Shown here one piece after another: positions 55,328 to 63,233 of a DNA stretch of 64,000 nt (position 1 is the first letter of the stretch; every line of letters begins with the position of its first letter). The position numbers were made by a program, and so were the translations under genes. This DNA comes from Anaerococcus mediterraneensis. GTDB taxonomy: Bacteria; Bacillota; Clostridia; Tissierellales; Peptoniphilaceae. The DNA lies in assembly GCF_900128415.1 (NCBI RefSeq), contig NZ_LT635772.1:124001-188000 (forward strand), read 5' to 3'. The notes below the pieces were generated by a model. That model saw only the letters and a list, made by a program, of their open reading frames with translations, did not search any database and was not told the DNA's origin.

Positions 55328-56791
55328 TTATTTATTAAGTGTTTCTTTATAGGCTTCGTAATCTTCTGTAATTATAAAGTAACCCTCTTTATTTTTTCTA
55401 TATTGAATTTGTGGGATAGCTATAAATACGATTGCAGCTATTGCAACACCTATATAACCTATGTTATTCATTATAACTGTAGCAAGTGGCCAAACTGTTG
55501 CCCAGTCAACCATGCCTAGGTATCCACCGTATTGGGCAAGTCCTGTATAAGAAGCTATGAAAGCTGAACCAAATACTTGTACCAATCCTGAGATAAATGG
55601 TATCAAAAATGCTGCTTTGTATCCGCCCCTATTGTTTGAATAAACACCTAAAACGGCGTTATCAAAGAATAGTGGTACGAAACCAGCTATTATAAGTGTA
55701 GGTGATTTCATCAAGAATAATATTGCTATAGCCAAGAATTGTCCCAAGGCACCAAACATAAATCCTATTGTAACTGCATTTGCAGAACCAAAACCAAAAA
55801 CTGCAGCGCAGTCGATTCCAGGAAGAGCACCTGGTAATAGTTTATTTTGGATACCATCAAATGACGCTGTAAGTTCTCCAACGAATGTCCTAACTCCTAG
55901 TTGTAGGATTGCAAGGTTAACTGCAAAAGAGAATGATGATTCTAATATATAAAAGAAGAAGTTATCTTCTAGTTTTAGAGCCTCTTGAGCTATCAGATAG
56001 TCCTTGCCTAAAACAACTTGGATTATACCAAAAAATAGGGTCATAAGTATAGCTGTAGCTACCATGTTTTCATTAAATATAGATAAAAATCCTGGTAGTT
56101 CTATATCATCTAAGTCCTTGCTATCATCTTTTTTGTGATTTTTAAATAATTTGTCAGATAACCAGCATGCAAATCTTATACCAAACATTTGTTGGTGGGC
56201 TATACAAAAACCTGCCCCATCTGTAAGTTTTTGAGTATCTTCAACTGTCAAGTTTGAACCAACAGCCCAATATAGACCTAGTAGGATAGCCATTATGATA
56301 AGTATTGGAGTTTGTCCAAGCTTTGGAAAACAAAATACGATTAGCCAAAAAGCTGTAGCAGCTTGTTGCATTTGAACGTGACCTGTTGTAAAGACTGCTC
56401 TCATCTTTGTTATATTTTTAAGTCTAACAAGAATAATATTTACTATAAAAGCAATAAGCAAAAGCAGCATTACCTGAGAAAAGGACCTTCCCAAATGCTC
56501 CATTCCTTCAGTAACAGCGTTTTGTCCAAAATATGGGTCAATTACAGTTGCTGTTATTTGAAACCTATCTTTAAGACCTGTAAGAATTGGCCTAAATGTT
56601 TTTACAAGACCACCAGAACCAACGCTTAGGATCATATATCCAACTGTAGCCTTGATAAAACCTGCTAATGCATCATACCACTTCTTACCATCTAATAGAT
56701 ACCCAATTAGAACCAAAAAACCAATAAAAAATGCTGGTTTAGTCAGTATGTTTTTTACAAATCCATTTAATATACCGTATAAAATATCCAT
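55328..56791 (-). CDS. ulaA: PTS ascorbate transporter subunit IIC
   Basis: This 487-residue protein is the membrane channel of the ascorbate PTS, with about eleven helices. The SgaT/UlaA features are visible, including VGSGGLVKTFRPILTGL, HVQMQQAATAFWL and ELTASFDGIQNKLLPGALPGIDCAA. It transports L-ascorbate with phosphorylation. It is embedded between IIA and IIB genes. Confidence 0.94.
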   Translation of the reverse strand: MDILYGILNGFVKNILTKPAFFIGFLVLIGYLLDGKKWYDALAGFIKATVGYMILSVGSGGLVKTFRPILTGLKDRFQITATVIDPYFGQNAVTEGMEHLGRSFSQVMLLLLIAFIVNIILVRLKNITKMRAVFTTGHVQMQQAATAFWLIVFCFPKLGQTPILIIMAILLGLYWAVGSNLTVEDTQKLTDGAGFCIAHQQMFGIRFACWLSDKLFKNHKKDDSKDLDDIELPGFLSIFNENMVATAILMTLFFGIIQVVLGKDYLIAQEALKLEDNFFFYILESSFSFAVNLAILQLGVRTFVGELTASFDGIQNKLLPGALPGIDCAAVFGFGSANAVTIGFMFGALGQFLAIAILFLMKSPTLIIAGFVPLFFDNAVLGVYSNNRGGYKAAFLIPFISGLVQVFGSAFIASYTGLAQYGGYLGMVDWATVWPLATVIMNNIGYIGVAIAAIVFIAIPQIQYRKNKEGYFIITEDYEAYKETLNK

Positions 56792-56800
56792 CTTATCCCC

Positions 56801-57256
56801 CTAGATATTATATTGTTCTTGGACCTTTTTTAGGTCATCGAGATTTTCTACTTTATTTAAAGCTTCTATTATTTCATCGTTGCACAAAATTTCTGACAAT
56901 TGACCGATATTTTCCAAGTGTTTTTCTGGGTCTACACTTGCCACTGTAAAAAATAATGTTGCATCCTTGTCCCTATCGTTTTCATCAAAAACAACAGGCT
57001 TCTTTACCTTCATAAAAGATATAGCTGTGTCATTAACTCCTGTTGCACACTCCTGGCAATGTGGCATGGCTACACCAGGAACTAAAACTATGTATGGTCC
57101 ATATTTATTGACTGTCTCTATGACTTGCTTTGGATAATTTTCATCAACTATATTTTTTTCTATAAGTTTTCCACATGATTTTGTAATAGCGATTTCCCAA
57201 GAATCGCACTGGTCAGTAAAATCATACAGGCCTTTTTCTATAATTTCTTTAAGCAT
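56801..57256 (-). CDS. ulaC: PTS ascorbate transporter subunit IIA
   Basis: This 151-residue protein is a fructose/mannitol-type IIA domain; the phospho-His lies in VPGVAMPHCQECATG near residue 67. It lies 10 bases upstream of the IIC gene and about 80 bases after ulaG. Confidence 0.93.
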   Translation of the reverse strand: MLKEIIEKGLYDFTDQCDSWEIAITKSCGKLIEKNIVDENYPKQVIETVNKYGPYIVLVPGVAMPHCQECATGVNDTAISFMKVKKPVVFDENDRDKDATLFFTVASVDPEKHLENIGQLSEILCNDEIIEALNKVENLDDLKKVQEQYNI

Positions 57257-57291
57257 TTTCCCCTCATTAATAATGTTATTTTTAATGCAGC

Positions 57292-57315
57292 AAAGATTAA
57301 AGACTTTTAATCTTT
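57292..57315 (-). other. Stem-loop in the ulaG-ulaC gap
   Basis: AAAGATTAAA and TTTAATCTTT pair around a GACT loop. It lies in the 82-base gap between ulaG and ulaC and could be a processing or stability element that uncouples expression levels. No T-run, so not a strong terminator. Confidence 0.4.
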
Positions 57316-57338
57316 AATCTCAGCTGTCTTGTTCTTTT

Positions 57339-58403
57339 TTATAAGATAGATTTAAATGGTACGTTTCTTGGATTTTCGAAGGCATCTTCAAATCCTGGTC
57401 TATACCTATACTCAAGCTCATCTTTCATTGTTGGCCATACATACTTGCCGCCAACTTCCCATATATATGGTTTGAACTTATATTTTGACCTATCTTTTCT
57501 GTAATTCCATAGATATTTTATCTCTTTTGGATCAGCCTTGAAGTTTGTCCAAACATCATGGTGGATCGGAATAACAACTTCACAGCCAACAGACTCAGCC
57601 ATCCTTAGTATATCAATAGATGTCATCTTGTCTTGGTTGCCCACTGGGTTATCCCCATAAGATCCAAAGGCTATATCTATATCATATTTCTTGCCTACTT
57701 CTGCATAACCAATTGAGAAATGAGAGTCACCGGTGTGGTAAACTGTTCCAGCTGGCATTTGGATCAAATAGTTTACTGCCTTTTCATCCATATTTGTTGG
57801 GCAAATTCCTTCTATATCCTCACCAACTTCAGTTGTAACTAGGCAAGTCCTGTCAAAAGAATCAAGGGCTAATATAGTAGTATCCTTTATCTTTATCTCA
57901 TCGCCTGGTTTTACAACTATACACCTATCTTCTGGAACTCCATATGATAGCCATTTATTAACTGACTCTTGTGGTCCTATAAATGGAACATCATCAGCAC
58001 AGTTTTTTAGAACAGCTGCAGCGAAGAAAGGATCGATATGATCGTTGTGATAGTGTGTTGATAAAACTGCATCTACCTTTGTAACTGCAAATGGATCATA
58101 CACTATTGGATTTGCCCTGAGGTTTGGTTGTAAAGCCTTGCCACCAGTCATATTTCTCATTTGGTGGTAAGGAGCCATGTCCTTTACCTTTTTTGTTCTT
58201 TTTCCATTTCCAAACCATAGGTCAATAGCGATATTGGTATCATTTTCTGTCTTAAACCAAATACCAGTACATCCTATCCACCACATAGCAAAAGTACCTT
58301 TTTCTACTACTTCCTCATCGATTTCCTCATTTAGCCAGGTTCCCCACTCAGGAAAAGCACCAAGGATCCACTTTTCTCTTGTAATCTCGTCTATTTGGCT
58401 CAT
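57339..58403 (-). CDS. ulaG: L-ascorbate-6-phosphate lactonase
   Basis: This 354-residue metallo-beta-lactamase-fold enzyme opens L-ascorbate 6-phosphate to 3-keto-L-gulonate 6-phosphate. The metal site HYHNDHID lies in STHYHNDHIDPFF, near residue 121, with VYHTGDSHFSIGYAEVG further on. I chose the start at 58403 (MSQIDEIT), preceded by AAAGGAGG; this gives exactly the length of E. coli UlaG, whereas an earlier ATG adds 17 residues without a site. First gene of the cluster. Confidence 0.95.
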   Translation of the reverse strand: MSQIDEITREKWILGAFPEWGTWLNEEIDEEVVEKGTFAMWWIGCTGIWFKTENDTNIAIDLWFGNGKRTKKVKDMAPYHQMRNMTGGKALQPNLRANPIVYDPFAVTKVDAVLSTHYHNDHIDPFFAAAVLKNCADDVPFIGPQESVNKWLSYGVPEDRCIVVKPGDEIKIKDTTILALDSFDRTCLVTTEVGEDIEGICPTNMDEKAVNYLIQMPAGTVYHTGDSHFSIGYAEVGKKYDIDIAFGSYGDNPVGNQDKMTSIDILRMAESVGCEVVIPIHHDVWTNFKADPKEIKYLWNYRKDRSKYKFKPYIWEVGGKYVWPTMKDELEYRYRPGFEDAFENPRNVPFKSIL

Positions 58404-58449
58404 ATATCCTCCTTTAATATAATAACTAACTAATTTTCTATCTAGGACA

Positions 58450-58478
58450 ATCATATATTATTTTTTATGAAGGGTCAA
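58450..58478 (-). promoter_or_regulatory. Promoter of the ula operon
   Basis: Minus strand TTGACC (plus 58473-58478), 17-base spacer, TATGAT (plus 58450-58455), upstream of ulaG. The intergenic stretch up to 58701 is AT-rich and holds a TTATTAG direct repeat at 58514-58520 and 58525-58531 (one helical turn). Confidence 0.7.
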
Positions 58479-58649
58479 GCATAAATCTGTTTATTTCTAT
58501 TGTTTTATATGAATTATTAGATCGTTATTAGTTATATTTTGATTTATACCCCTATATTGCAAATATTTATAAAATAAATCGATCATAAAATTCAATTGTG
58601 AAGACTATTTTGTGATTATGTCCCTAAATTTAAAAAATATATGATTTTT

Positions 58650-58678
58650 TTGATTTTTTTGATGATAAGTATTATCAT
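58650..58678 (+). promoter_or_regulatory. Promoter and palindromic operator of the DeoR-type regulator
   Basis: TTGATT (58650-58655), 17-base spacer, TATCAT (58673-58678). The palindrome ATGATAA-GTA-TTATCAT (58662-58678) covers the -10 region, as expected of an autoregulatory operator. Confidence 0.65.
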
Positions 58679-58701
58679 ATATATAAGAATAAGAGGTAAA
58701 T

Positions 58702-59457
58702 ATGAAAATAAAAAAATCAATTGTTGATAATAGAAGAAATAATATTCTAAATTATATAAAAAAACATAAAAATGCCACTACCCAGGAATTAGTTGACAAG
58801 TATGAAGTCTCAGAAATAACCATAAGAAGAGACCTAGATTATCTCCAATCCATTGGCAAGATCGAAAGATACTATGGGGGAGCCAAGGTCAACGAAATTT
58901 TAGACGCCAAAAATATGCTCATAGAGGAGAAAAAACACAGGATTGCTAAAAAATGCGCTGATTTTATCAAGGAATATGATGATATTTTTATAAACTCATC
59001 GTCTACAGCACTTTTGGTCCTAGAATATCTCAAAAATAAAAGGATAAATGTCATAACCAACAACGGCAAGGCCTTATCTTTGGACCTTGATCCAATGATA
59101 ACTGTAACCTTGACTGGCGGCAAGACTTCCTATCCAAAAAATGCACTAACAGGGTCATTTGCCATAAATAATCTAAAAACTCTGGCATCTGATATTTCAA
59201 TAATAGGGATCTCTGGTATCACCAAAGACGGGGAGCTAACCACATCTATGATGGATGAGGTCGAAGTCAACCAGTATATGATAAATGAATCTACCAGCAA
59301 AAATATCCTGGTCTGTGATTCATCCAAATTTTTAAAGGTTGCAAATTTTAAGGTAGCATCCTTAGAAAAAATAGACATAGTGATAACAGATGATGATATT
59401 GATAGAAACTCAATAAATATGCTAGAAAAAAATAAGGTTCAAGTCATATTGGTATAA
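58702..59457 (+). CDS. ulaR: DeoR family regulator, probable ula repressor
   Basis: This 251-residue regulator has an N-terminal helix-turn-helix (NATTQELVDKYEVSEITIRRDLDYL, residues about 24-48) and a C-terminal sugar-phosphate isomerase-like sensor domain. It is divergent from the ulaG operon, sharing the intergenic region with a palindrome over its own promoter. The gene symbol rests on position, not on a close sequence match. Strong terminator follows. Confidence 0.82.
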   Translation: MKIKKSIVDNRRNNILNYIKKHKNATTQELVDKYEVSEITIRRDLDYLQSIGKIERYYGGAKVNEILDAKNMLIEEKKHRIAKKCADFIKEYDDIFINSSSTALLVLEYLKNKRINVITNNGKALSLDLDPMITVTLTGGKTSYPKNALTGSFAINNLKTLASDISIIGISGITKDGELTTSMMDEVEVNQYMINESTSKNILVCDSSKFLKVANFKVASLEKIDIVITDDDIDRNSINMLEKNKVQVILV

Positions 59458-59460
59458 ACA

Positions 59461-59497
59461 AAAAATCCTAGTTCCTAAAAAGGAACTAGGATTTTTT
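59461..59497. terminator. Bidirectional terminator between ulaR and the flavoprotein gene
   Basis: AAAAATCCTAGTTCC and GGAACTAGGATTTTT pair around TAAAAA; T-runs on both sides. Confidence 0.92.
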
Positions 59498-61423
59498 TTA
59501 TTTAGCTTCTTCTAAGGCATTTTCAACAGCTTGTTTTATGCCATTTGAAGTATTTGTAGCCCCAGATACAACCTGAATATCTGATCCATTAGCTTTTTTG
59601 ATCATTTCAGGGATTTCTTTTATGGCCGGGTCTGAAATACCAGCAGTTTCAGAATGGTTTAGAATGTTTACTTGATCTATCACACCATCCTTAACTACAA
59701 CTTCGACTTCTATATCGCCACCATGGCCCTTACCAGTGCCTTTGTAGGTCCCGTCTTTATATTTTTGATCAGATACCTGAATCTGGTCAAAATTTATTGT
59801 ATTTGCTATAATCATAAGATCGTCTTTTTGTTTAGCAAATTCGTCATTTGAAACTTTATTTTCTATATTTTTTGCAGTATTGATACCTGCTATCCTACCA
59901 TAGACAAAAGCTTGCAAGAGTCCATTGCCTGCCATGTAGGCATTCGACCCATTACTTGAAAATCCTTCTGTAACTCCACCAGCCCCATATAGGCCATCAA
60001 TCTTACTCCCATCTTTTTTTAGGACTTGGCTGGTCTCAGGATCTATGACAAGACCACCTTGGGTGTGCCTGTAGTCGCCTGTAACTTTGACTGCATAGAA
60101 AGGAGACTCAAAAGCTTTTGGAAGCTTGGTCCTATTTAGGTAGTCCTCACCTTTTTCTATGCCCTCTTGGTATTTATCAAATTCTTTTTGTAAATTTTCT
60201 TTATTTATACCAGTTTTTTCAGCAAGGTCTTCTATATTTTTTGCCTCTATCAATTCATCTTCACCTATATTTTTCACAGCTGGTATATCCATATCAGCTA
60301 TATTTTTATCCCAAATCATATAGGCAAAATAATCTTCTTGGTTGACTATGGCTGTCGCAAGTGGAGAATAGCCAACGTATTCGTTTATAAATCTCTTTCC
60401 GTCCTTGTTTACTAGGATGCCACCATTATCTAAAAATGCAGATCCCAAGGATTTGTGACTTTCAAAACTGATTGGAGCATAGCCTTGGTAGGCATTCATG
60501 GCTGCAGTGTCAGCACCTAAATCCATACCCCACAAGATACCATCACCAGTTGCTCCTGGAGCCACATTTGCAACTCCATTTGCAATTGATGGGGTATATT
60601 TTTCAATCATTTCTTTGTTGGCACCAAAACCTGAAGTTGCAAGGATGACCTTATCAGCCTTGAAGGCTATTTTTTTGCCATCTTTTTCTACTATAGCTCC
60701 CAAAACCTTGCCGTCTTGGCTAATGAGTTCTTTTGCCTCCATATTTTTTAGGGCAATTATGTTTGGATTTTCATTTATTCTTTCTTCTAGGGTTTTGACA
60801 ATGCCAGCACCTGATCCTTCAGCAACGTGGATACGGTGGGTTGTTTGGCCATAATAGATAGAATTTGTTTCAAGATTCCATTTTATACCCTGGGTCTCTA
60901 GCCACTCTTTGACTGGCTTTGCACCCTCGCTTGCAACTTTTAAAAGCTCTTGGTTTTGAGTATATTCACCAGCACGGTTTATATCTCTCATCATAGCTTC
61001 TACGCTATCTTCTATTCCTGCTTCTTCTTGTTCCTTGGTATTTACTGCTGGGATCTTGCCACTTGACATAGATGTAGCTCCACCAAAAGCGGCTTGTTTT
61101 TCTAATACTATGACATTGGCCCCCTCTTGTGCTGCAGATAGGGCAGAGACAAGACCTGCTCCCCCACCACCTATGACTAGGACATCTGACTTGTATTCTG
61201 CTTCTTCTTTAGCTTGGTCTAATTTTGTATCAGCTTCTTCTTTTGTAGACTCAGACTTTTCCTTGTCTTTGTCATCTGACTTGTCTTTGTCTTTGTTTTC
61301 TGTCACAAGAGCTTCTTTGGTGCTTTCTTCCTTGCTAGGATTTTCCGATACCGAGCAAGCTACTAGATTTGATCCAAGCCCTAAGATCAACAAAAGGCTT
61401 AAAAGTTTTTTATTCTTTGTCAT
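59498..61423 (-). CDS. Flavinylated fumarate-reductase-like lipoprotein
   Basis: This 641-residue lipoprotein starts with a signal and lipobox LVACS (Cys near residue 23), then an acidic linker. The FAD domain has SDVLVIGGGGAGLVSALSAAQEG and continues to GLYGAGGVTEGFSSNGSNAYMAGNG. A C-terminal FMN-binding domain, about residues 565-641, ends in the flavinylation motif VVSGATNTSNG, modified by ApbE-type enzymes. It is a fumarate/urocanate-reductase-like enzyme on the outer surface of the membrane, drawing electrons from a membrane donor. Substrate not certain. Confidence 0.88.
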   Translation of the reverse strand: MTKNKKLLSLLLILGLGSNLVACSVSENPSKEESTKEALVTENKDKDKSDDKDKEKSESTKEEADTKLDQAKEEAEYKSDVLVIGGGGAGLVSALSAAQEGANVIVLEKQAAFGGATSMSSGKIPAVNTKEQEEAGIEDSVEAMMRDINRAGEYTQNQELLKVASEGAKPVKEWLETQGIKWNLETNSIYYGQTTHRIHVAEGSGAGIVKTLEERINENPNIIALKNMEAKELISQDGKVLGAIVEKDGKKIAFKADKVILATSGFGANKEMIEKYTPSIANGVANVAPGATGDGILWGMDLGADTAAMNAYQGYAPISFESHKSLGSAFLDNGGILVNKDGKRFINEYVGYSPLATAIVNQEDYFAYMIWDKNIADMDIPAVKNIGEDELIEAKNIEDLAEKTGINKENLQKEFDKYQEGIEKGEDYLNRTKLPKAFESPFYAVKVTGDYRHTQGGLVIDPETSQVLKKDGSKIDGLYGAGGVTEGFSSNGSNAYMAGNGLLQAFVYGRIAGINTAKNIENKVSNDEFAKQKDDLMIIANTINFDQIQVSDQKYKDGTYKGTGKGHGGDIEVEVVVKDGVIDQVNILNHSETAGISDPAIKEIPEMIKKANGSDIQVVSGATNTSNGIKQAVENALEEAK

Positions 61424-61515
61424 ATACCCTCCATTTATATATTATGCATATATCATAACTTTTTTATAAAATATTGTCAAAAATTTATATATTCAATAAA
61501 AATAAAAAATATTTA

Positions 61516-62802
61516 TCACTTATTATAAATTTCCCTATCTAATTTATCTTCACTTGCTCCTACTATGATAGCTGCGGATGATGCTGCGGTGACATTTGTA
61601 GCTGTCCTGCCCATATCTGCAAGAGATGAAATTGGAGCTAGGATTACAACCATTTCTACAGGTAGACCCATAGCTGCAAAAACTGCTGTAGTTGCAATTG
61701 TAGCTGTGCCAGGAACCCCAACTGTCCCTAGGGAAACCAAAAGAGCTACTAAGACTAATTTTATATAGGAATCAATCCCATAATTTAGCCCCAAAACATT
61801 TCCAGTCAAAATCGCTGCAAGGACCGGCCAAAATCCAGCACAACCTGGCATACCCATTGTCGCTCCAGCAGGTGCTACAAAGGATGCTATATTTTCTGAA
61901 ACTCCAAAGTTATTTACCAAATTATCGACATTGGCAGGGATAGATCCTACTGATGACTGGGTTGTAAAGGCTATAGTCTGGACAGGAAAGTTTTTCCTAA
62001 AAAATTTGAAAGGATTAACTTTGCCAAAAATTTTAAGCAAAGCACCAGTTGTGATATAGGAATGTATAAATGATGCTAGGTAGGTCAAAAGCAAAATAAA
62101 AACCAAAGGCTTGATAGCAGTGTAGTCTATCCTTGCAACAGCGCTTGCTATTAGAGAAAGGACTGCATAAGGAGTAAAGGAAGTCACAAAGCTTACCAGA
62201 CTATTGATTATTTCAGAAAAAGCTTCTATAAAATCCCTGAATGGTGCAATTTTTTCCGCCTCACCTTTTTCTTCTAATCTCAAAAATACAATTCCTATCA
62301 AAAGGGCAAATACAATGACAGGTATGACCTTGCCATCAGCAGCATCTGCTACTATATTTTTTGGGAAAAAATCTATAATAGCTTGAGCAAAGCTAGGTAC
62401 TTCTCTAATTTCACTGGCCTTTTCTATAGGAATATTTGCTCCCTTGCCTATAGAAAATACAACCGCCAAAACCACTCCAATAAGGGAACCAAGTACATTG
62501 TGTAGAGATAAAATCCCCACAGTCTTGGCACCTACTGTTTTTAGATATGACAAATTTTTGCTAGATATAACAACTTTTATTACTGATGTCAGTAGCAGGG
62601 GCATAACTAGGGCAAATAACAAATTGGCATATATTTCCCCAAAAATGCCTAATAATTCAGTTTGGCCTTTAAATATAAAGCCTGTAACTATACCAAAAAT
62701 TGATCCTAATATAACTCTAAGAGAAAATGATTTTCCCTTTTTCTTTAGCAAGGATAGGACATAAAAAAGTGCCAATCCCACTAACAATGCAAGATATTTC
62801 AT
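61516..62802 (-). CDS. DAACS family symporter, probable L-cystine importer (TcyP-like)
   Basis: This 428-residue membrane protein has about eight helices and the two re-entrant loops of dicarboxylate/amino acid:cation symporters: FTTQSSVGSIPANVD (HP1), VGVPGTATIATTAV (HP2) and ISSLADMGRTATNVTAASS as the TM8 motif, the last most like TcyP-type cystine carriers. The T-box upstream has a UGC (Cys) specifier, which supports cystine/cysteine rather than glutamate or serine. Transport substrate is inference. Confidence 0.85.
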   Translation of the reverse strand: MKYLALLVGLALFYVLSLLKKKGKSFSLRVILGSIFGIVTGFIFKGQTELLGIFGEIYANLLFALVMPLLLTSVIKVVISSKNLSYLKTVGAKTVGILSLHNVLGSLIGVVLAVVFSIGKGANIPIEKASEIREVPSFAQAIIDFFPKNIVADAADGKVIPVIVFALLIGIVFLRLEEKGEAEKIAPFRDFIEAFSEIINSLVSFVTSFTPYAVLSLIASAVARIDYTAIKPLVFILLLTYLASFIHSYITTGALLKIFGKVNPFKFFRKNFPVQTIAFTTQSSVGSIPANVDNLVNNFGVSENIASFVAPAGATMGMPGCAGFWPVLAAILTGNVLGLNYGIDSYIKLVLVALLVSLGTVGVPGTATIATTAVFAAMGLPVEMVVILAPISSLADMGRTATNVTAASSAAIIVGASEDKLDREIYNK

Positions 62803-62840
62803 AATCTTCCTCCTAATATTTTTTTATAATAAAATGAGTA

Positions 62841-63093
62841 AAAAAAATCTCGTCCCCAAAAAAGGACGAGTTAATCGTGTTTCCACCTTTATTCATTCCT
62901 AGATAACTAGAAACCTCAATCGGGGTCAGCAAACCCCTCTCGCTATAACAGGCGACCCTGGGACCTCCTACTTATTTCAAAGATCCGACTTAAAGATGCA
63001 TAAACACAAGCTTTTTATGGTCAATCTCAGCAAACAAACCTCTCTGTAATAATAGTTTTTGTGTTCTCTTCTTTTTAACGTCAATTTTATTAT
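62841..63093 (-). promoter_or_regulatory. T-box riboswitch, tRNA-Cys specific, controlling the symporter
   Basis: Minus strand shows a stem I with AAAGA pairing TCTTT at the base and ACACAA pairing TTGTGT above. The bulge between holds AGAGA on one side and TTATGCA on the other, placing the specifier UGC (plus 62998-63000) followed by A. Then comes the T-box core AAAGGTGGAAACACG (plus 62876-62890) and a terminator stem CTCGTCC/GGACGAG with T-run (62841-62870). The UGGA bulge pairs with UCCA of a tRNA with U73, as in tRNA-Cys. Uncharged tRNA-Cys should turn the gene on. Confidence 0.88.
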
Positions 63094-63099
63094 GTTGGC

Positions 63100-63127
63100 A
63101 TTATACAATTCCTAGTAAATTAGTCAA
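63100..63127 (-). promoter_or_regulatory. Promoter of the T-box-controlled symporter
   Basis: Minus strand TTGACT (plus 63122-63127), 16-base spacer, TATAAT (plus 63100-63105), immediately before the T-box. Confidence 0.8.
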
Positions 63128-63183
63128 GATTAATTTTCACTTTCATTTTTCCCCTAGCTATAACCTATATCTTAAATAAGTAC

Positions 63184-63213
63184 AAAAAAGCTTGTTTTGA
63201 CTCCAGCTTTTAC
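63184..63213 (-). terminator. Possible terminator after the GH13 gene
   Basis: Minus strand AAAAGCT and AGCTTTTTT pair around a 12-base loop with a final T-run. It is weaker than the others here. Confidence 0.45.
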
Positions 63214-63233
63214 AAAAATCCAGCATTTTTATA

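Noticed and set aside
62970..63060. Specifier ACC (threonine) in TTGACCATA of the T-box leader
   Set aside because: The base pairing AAAGA/TCTTT and ACACAA/TTGTGT places the specifier bulge at TTATGCA, further 3', giving UGC; ACC would lie in the upper part of stem I.
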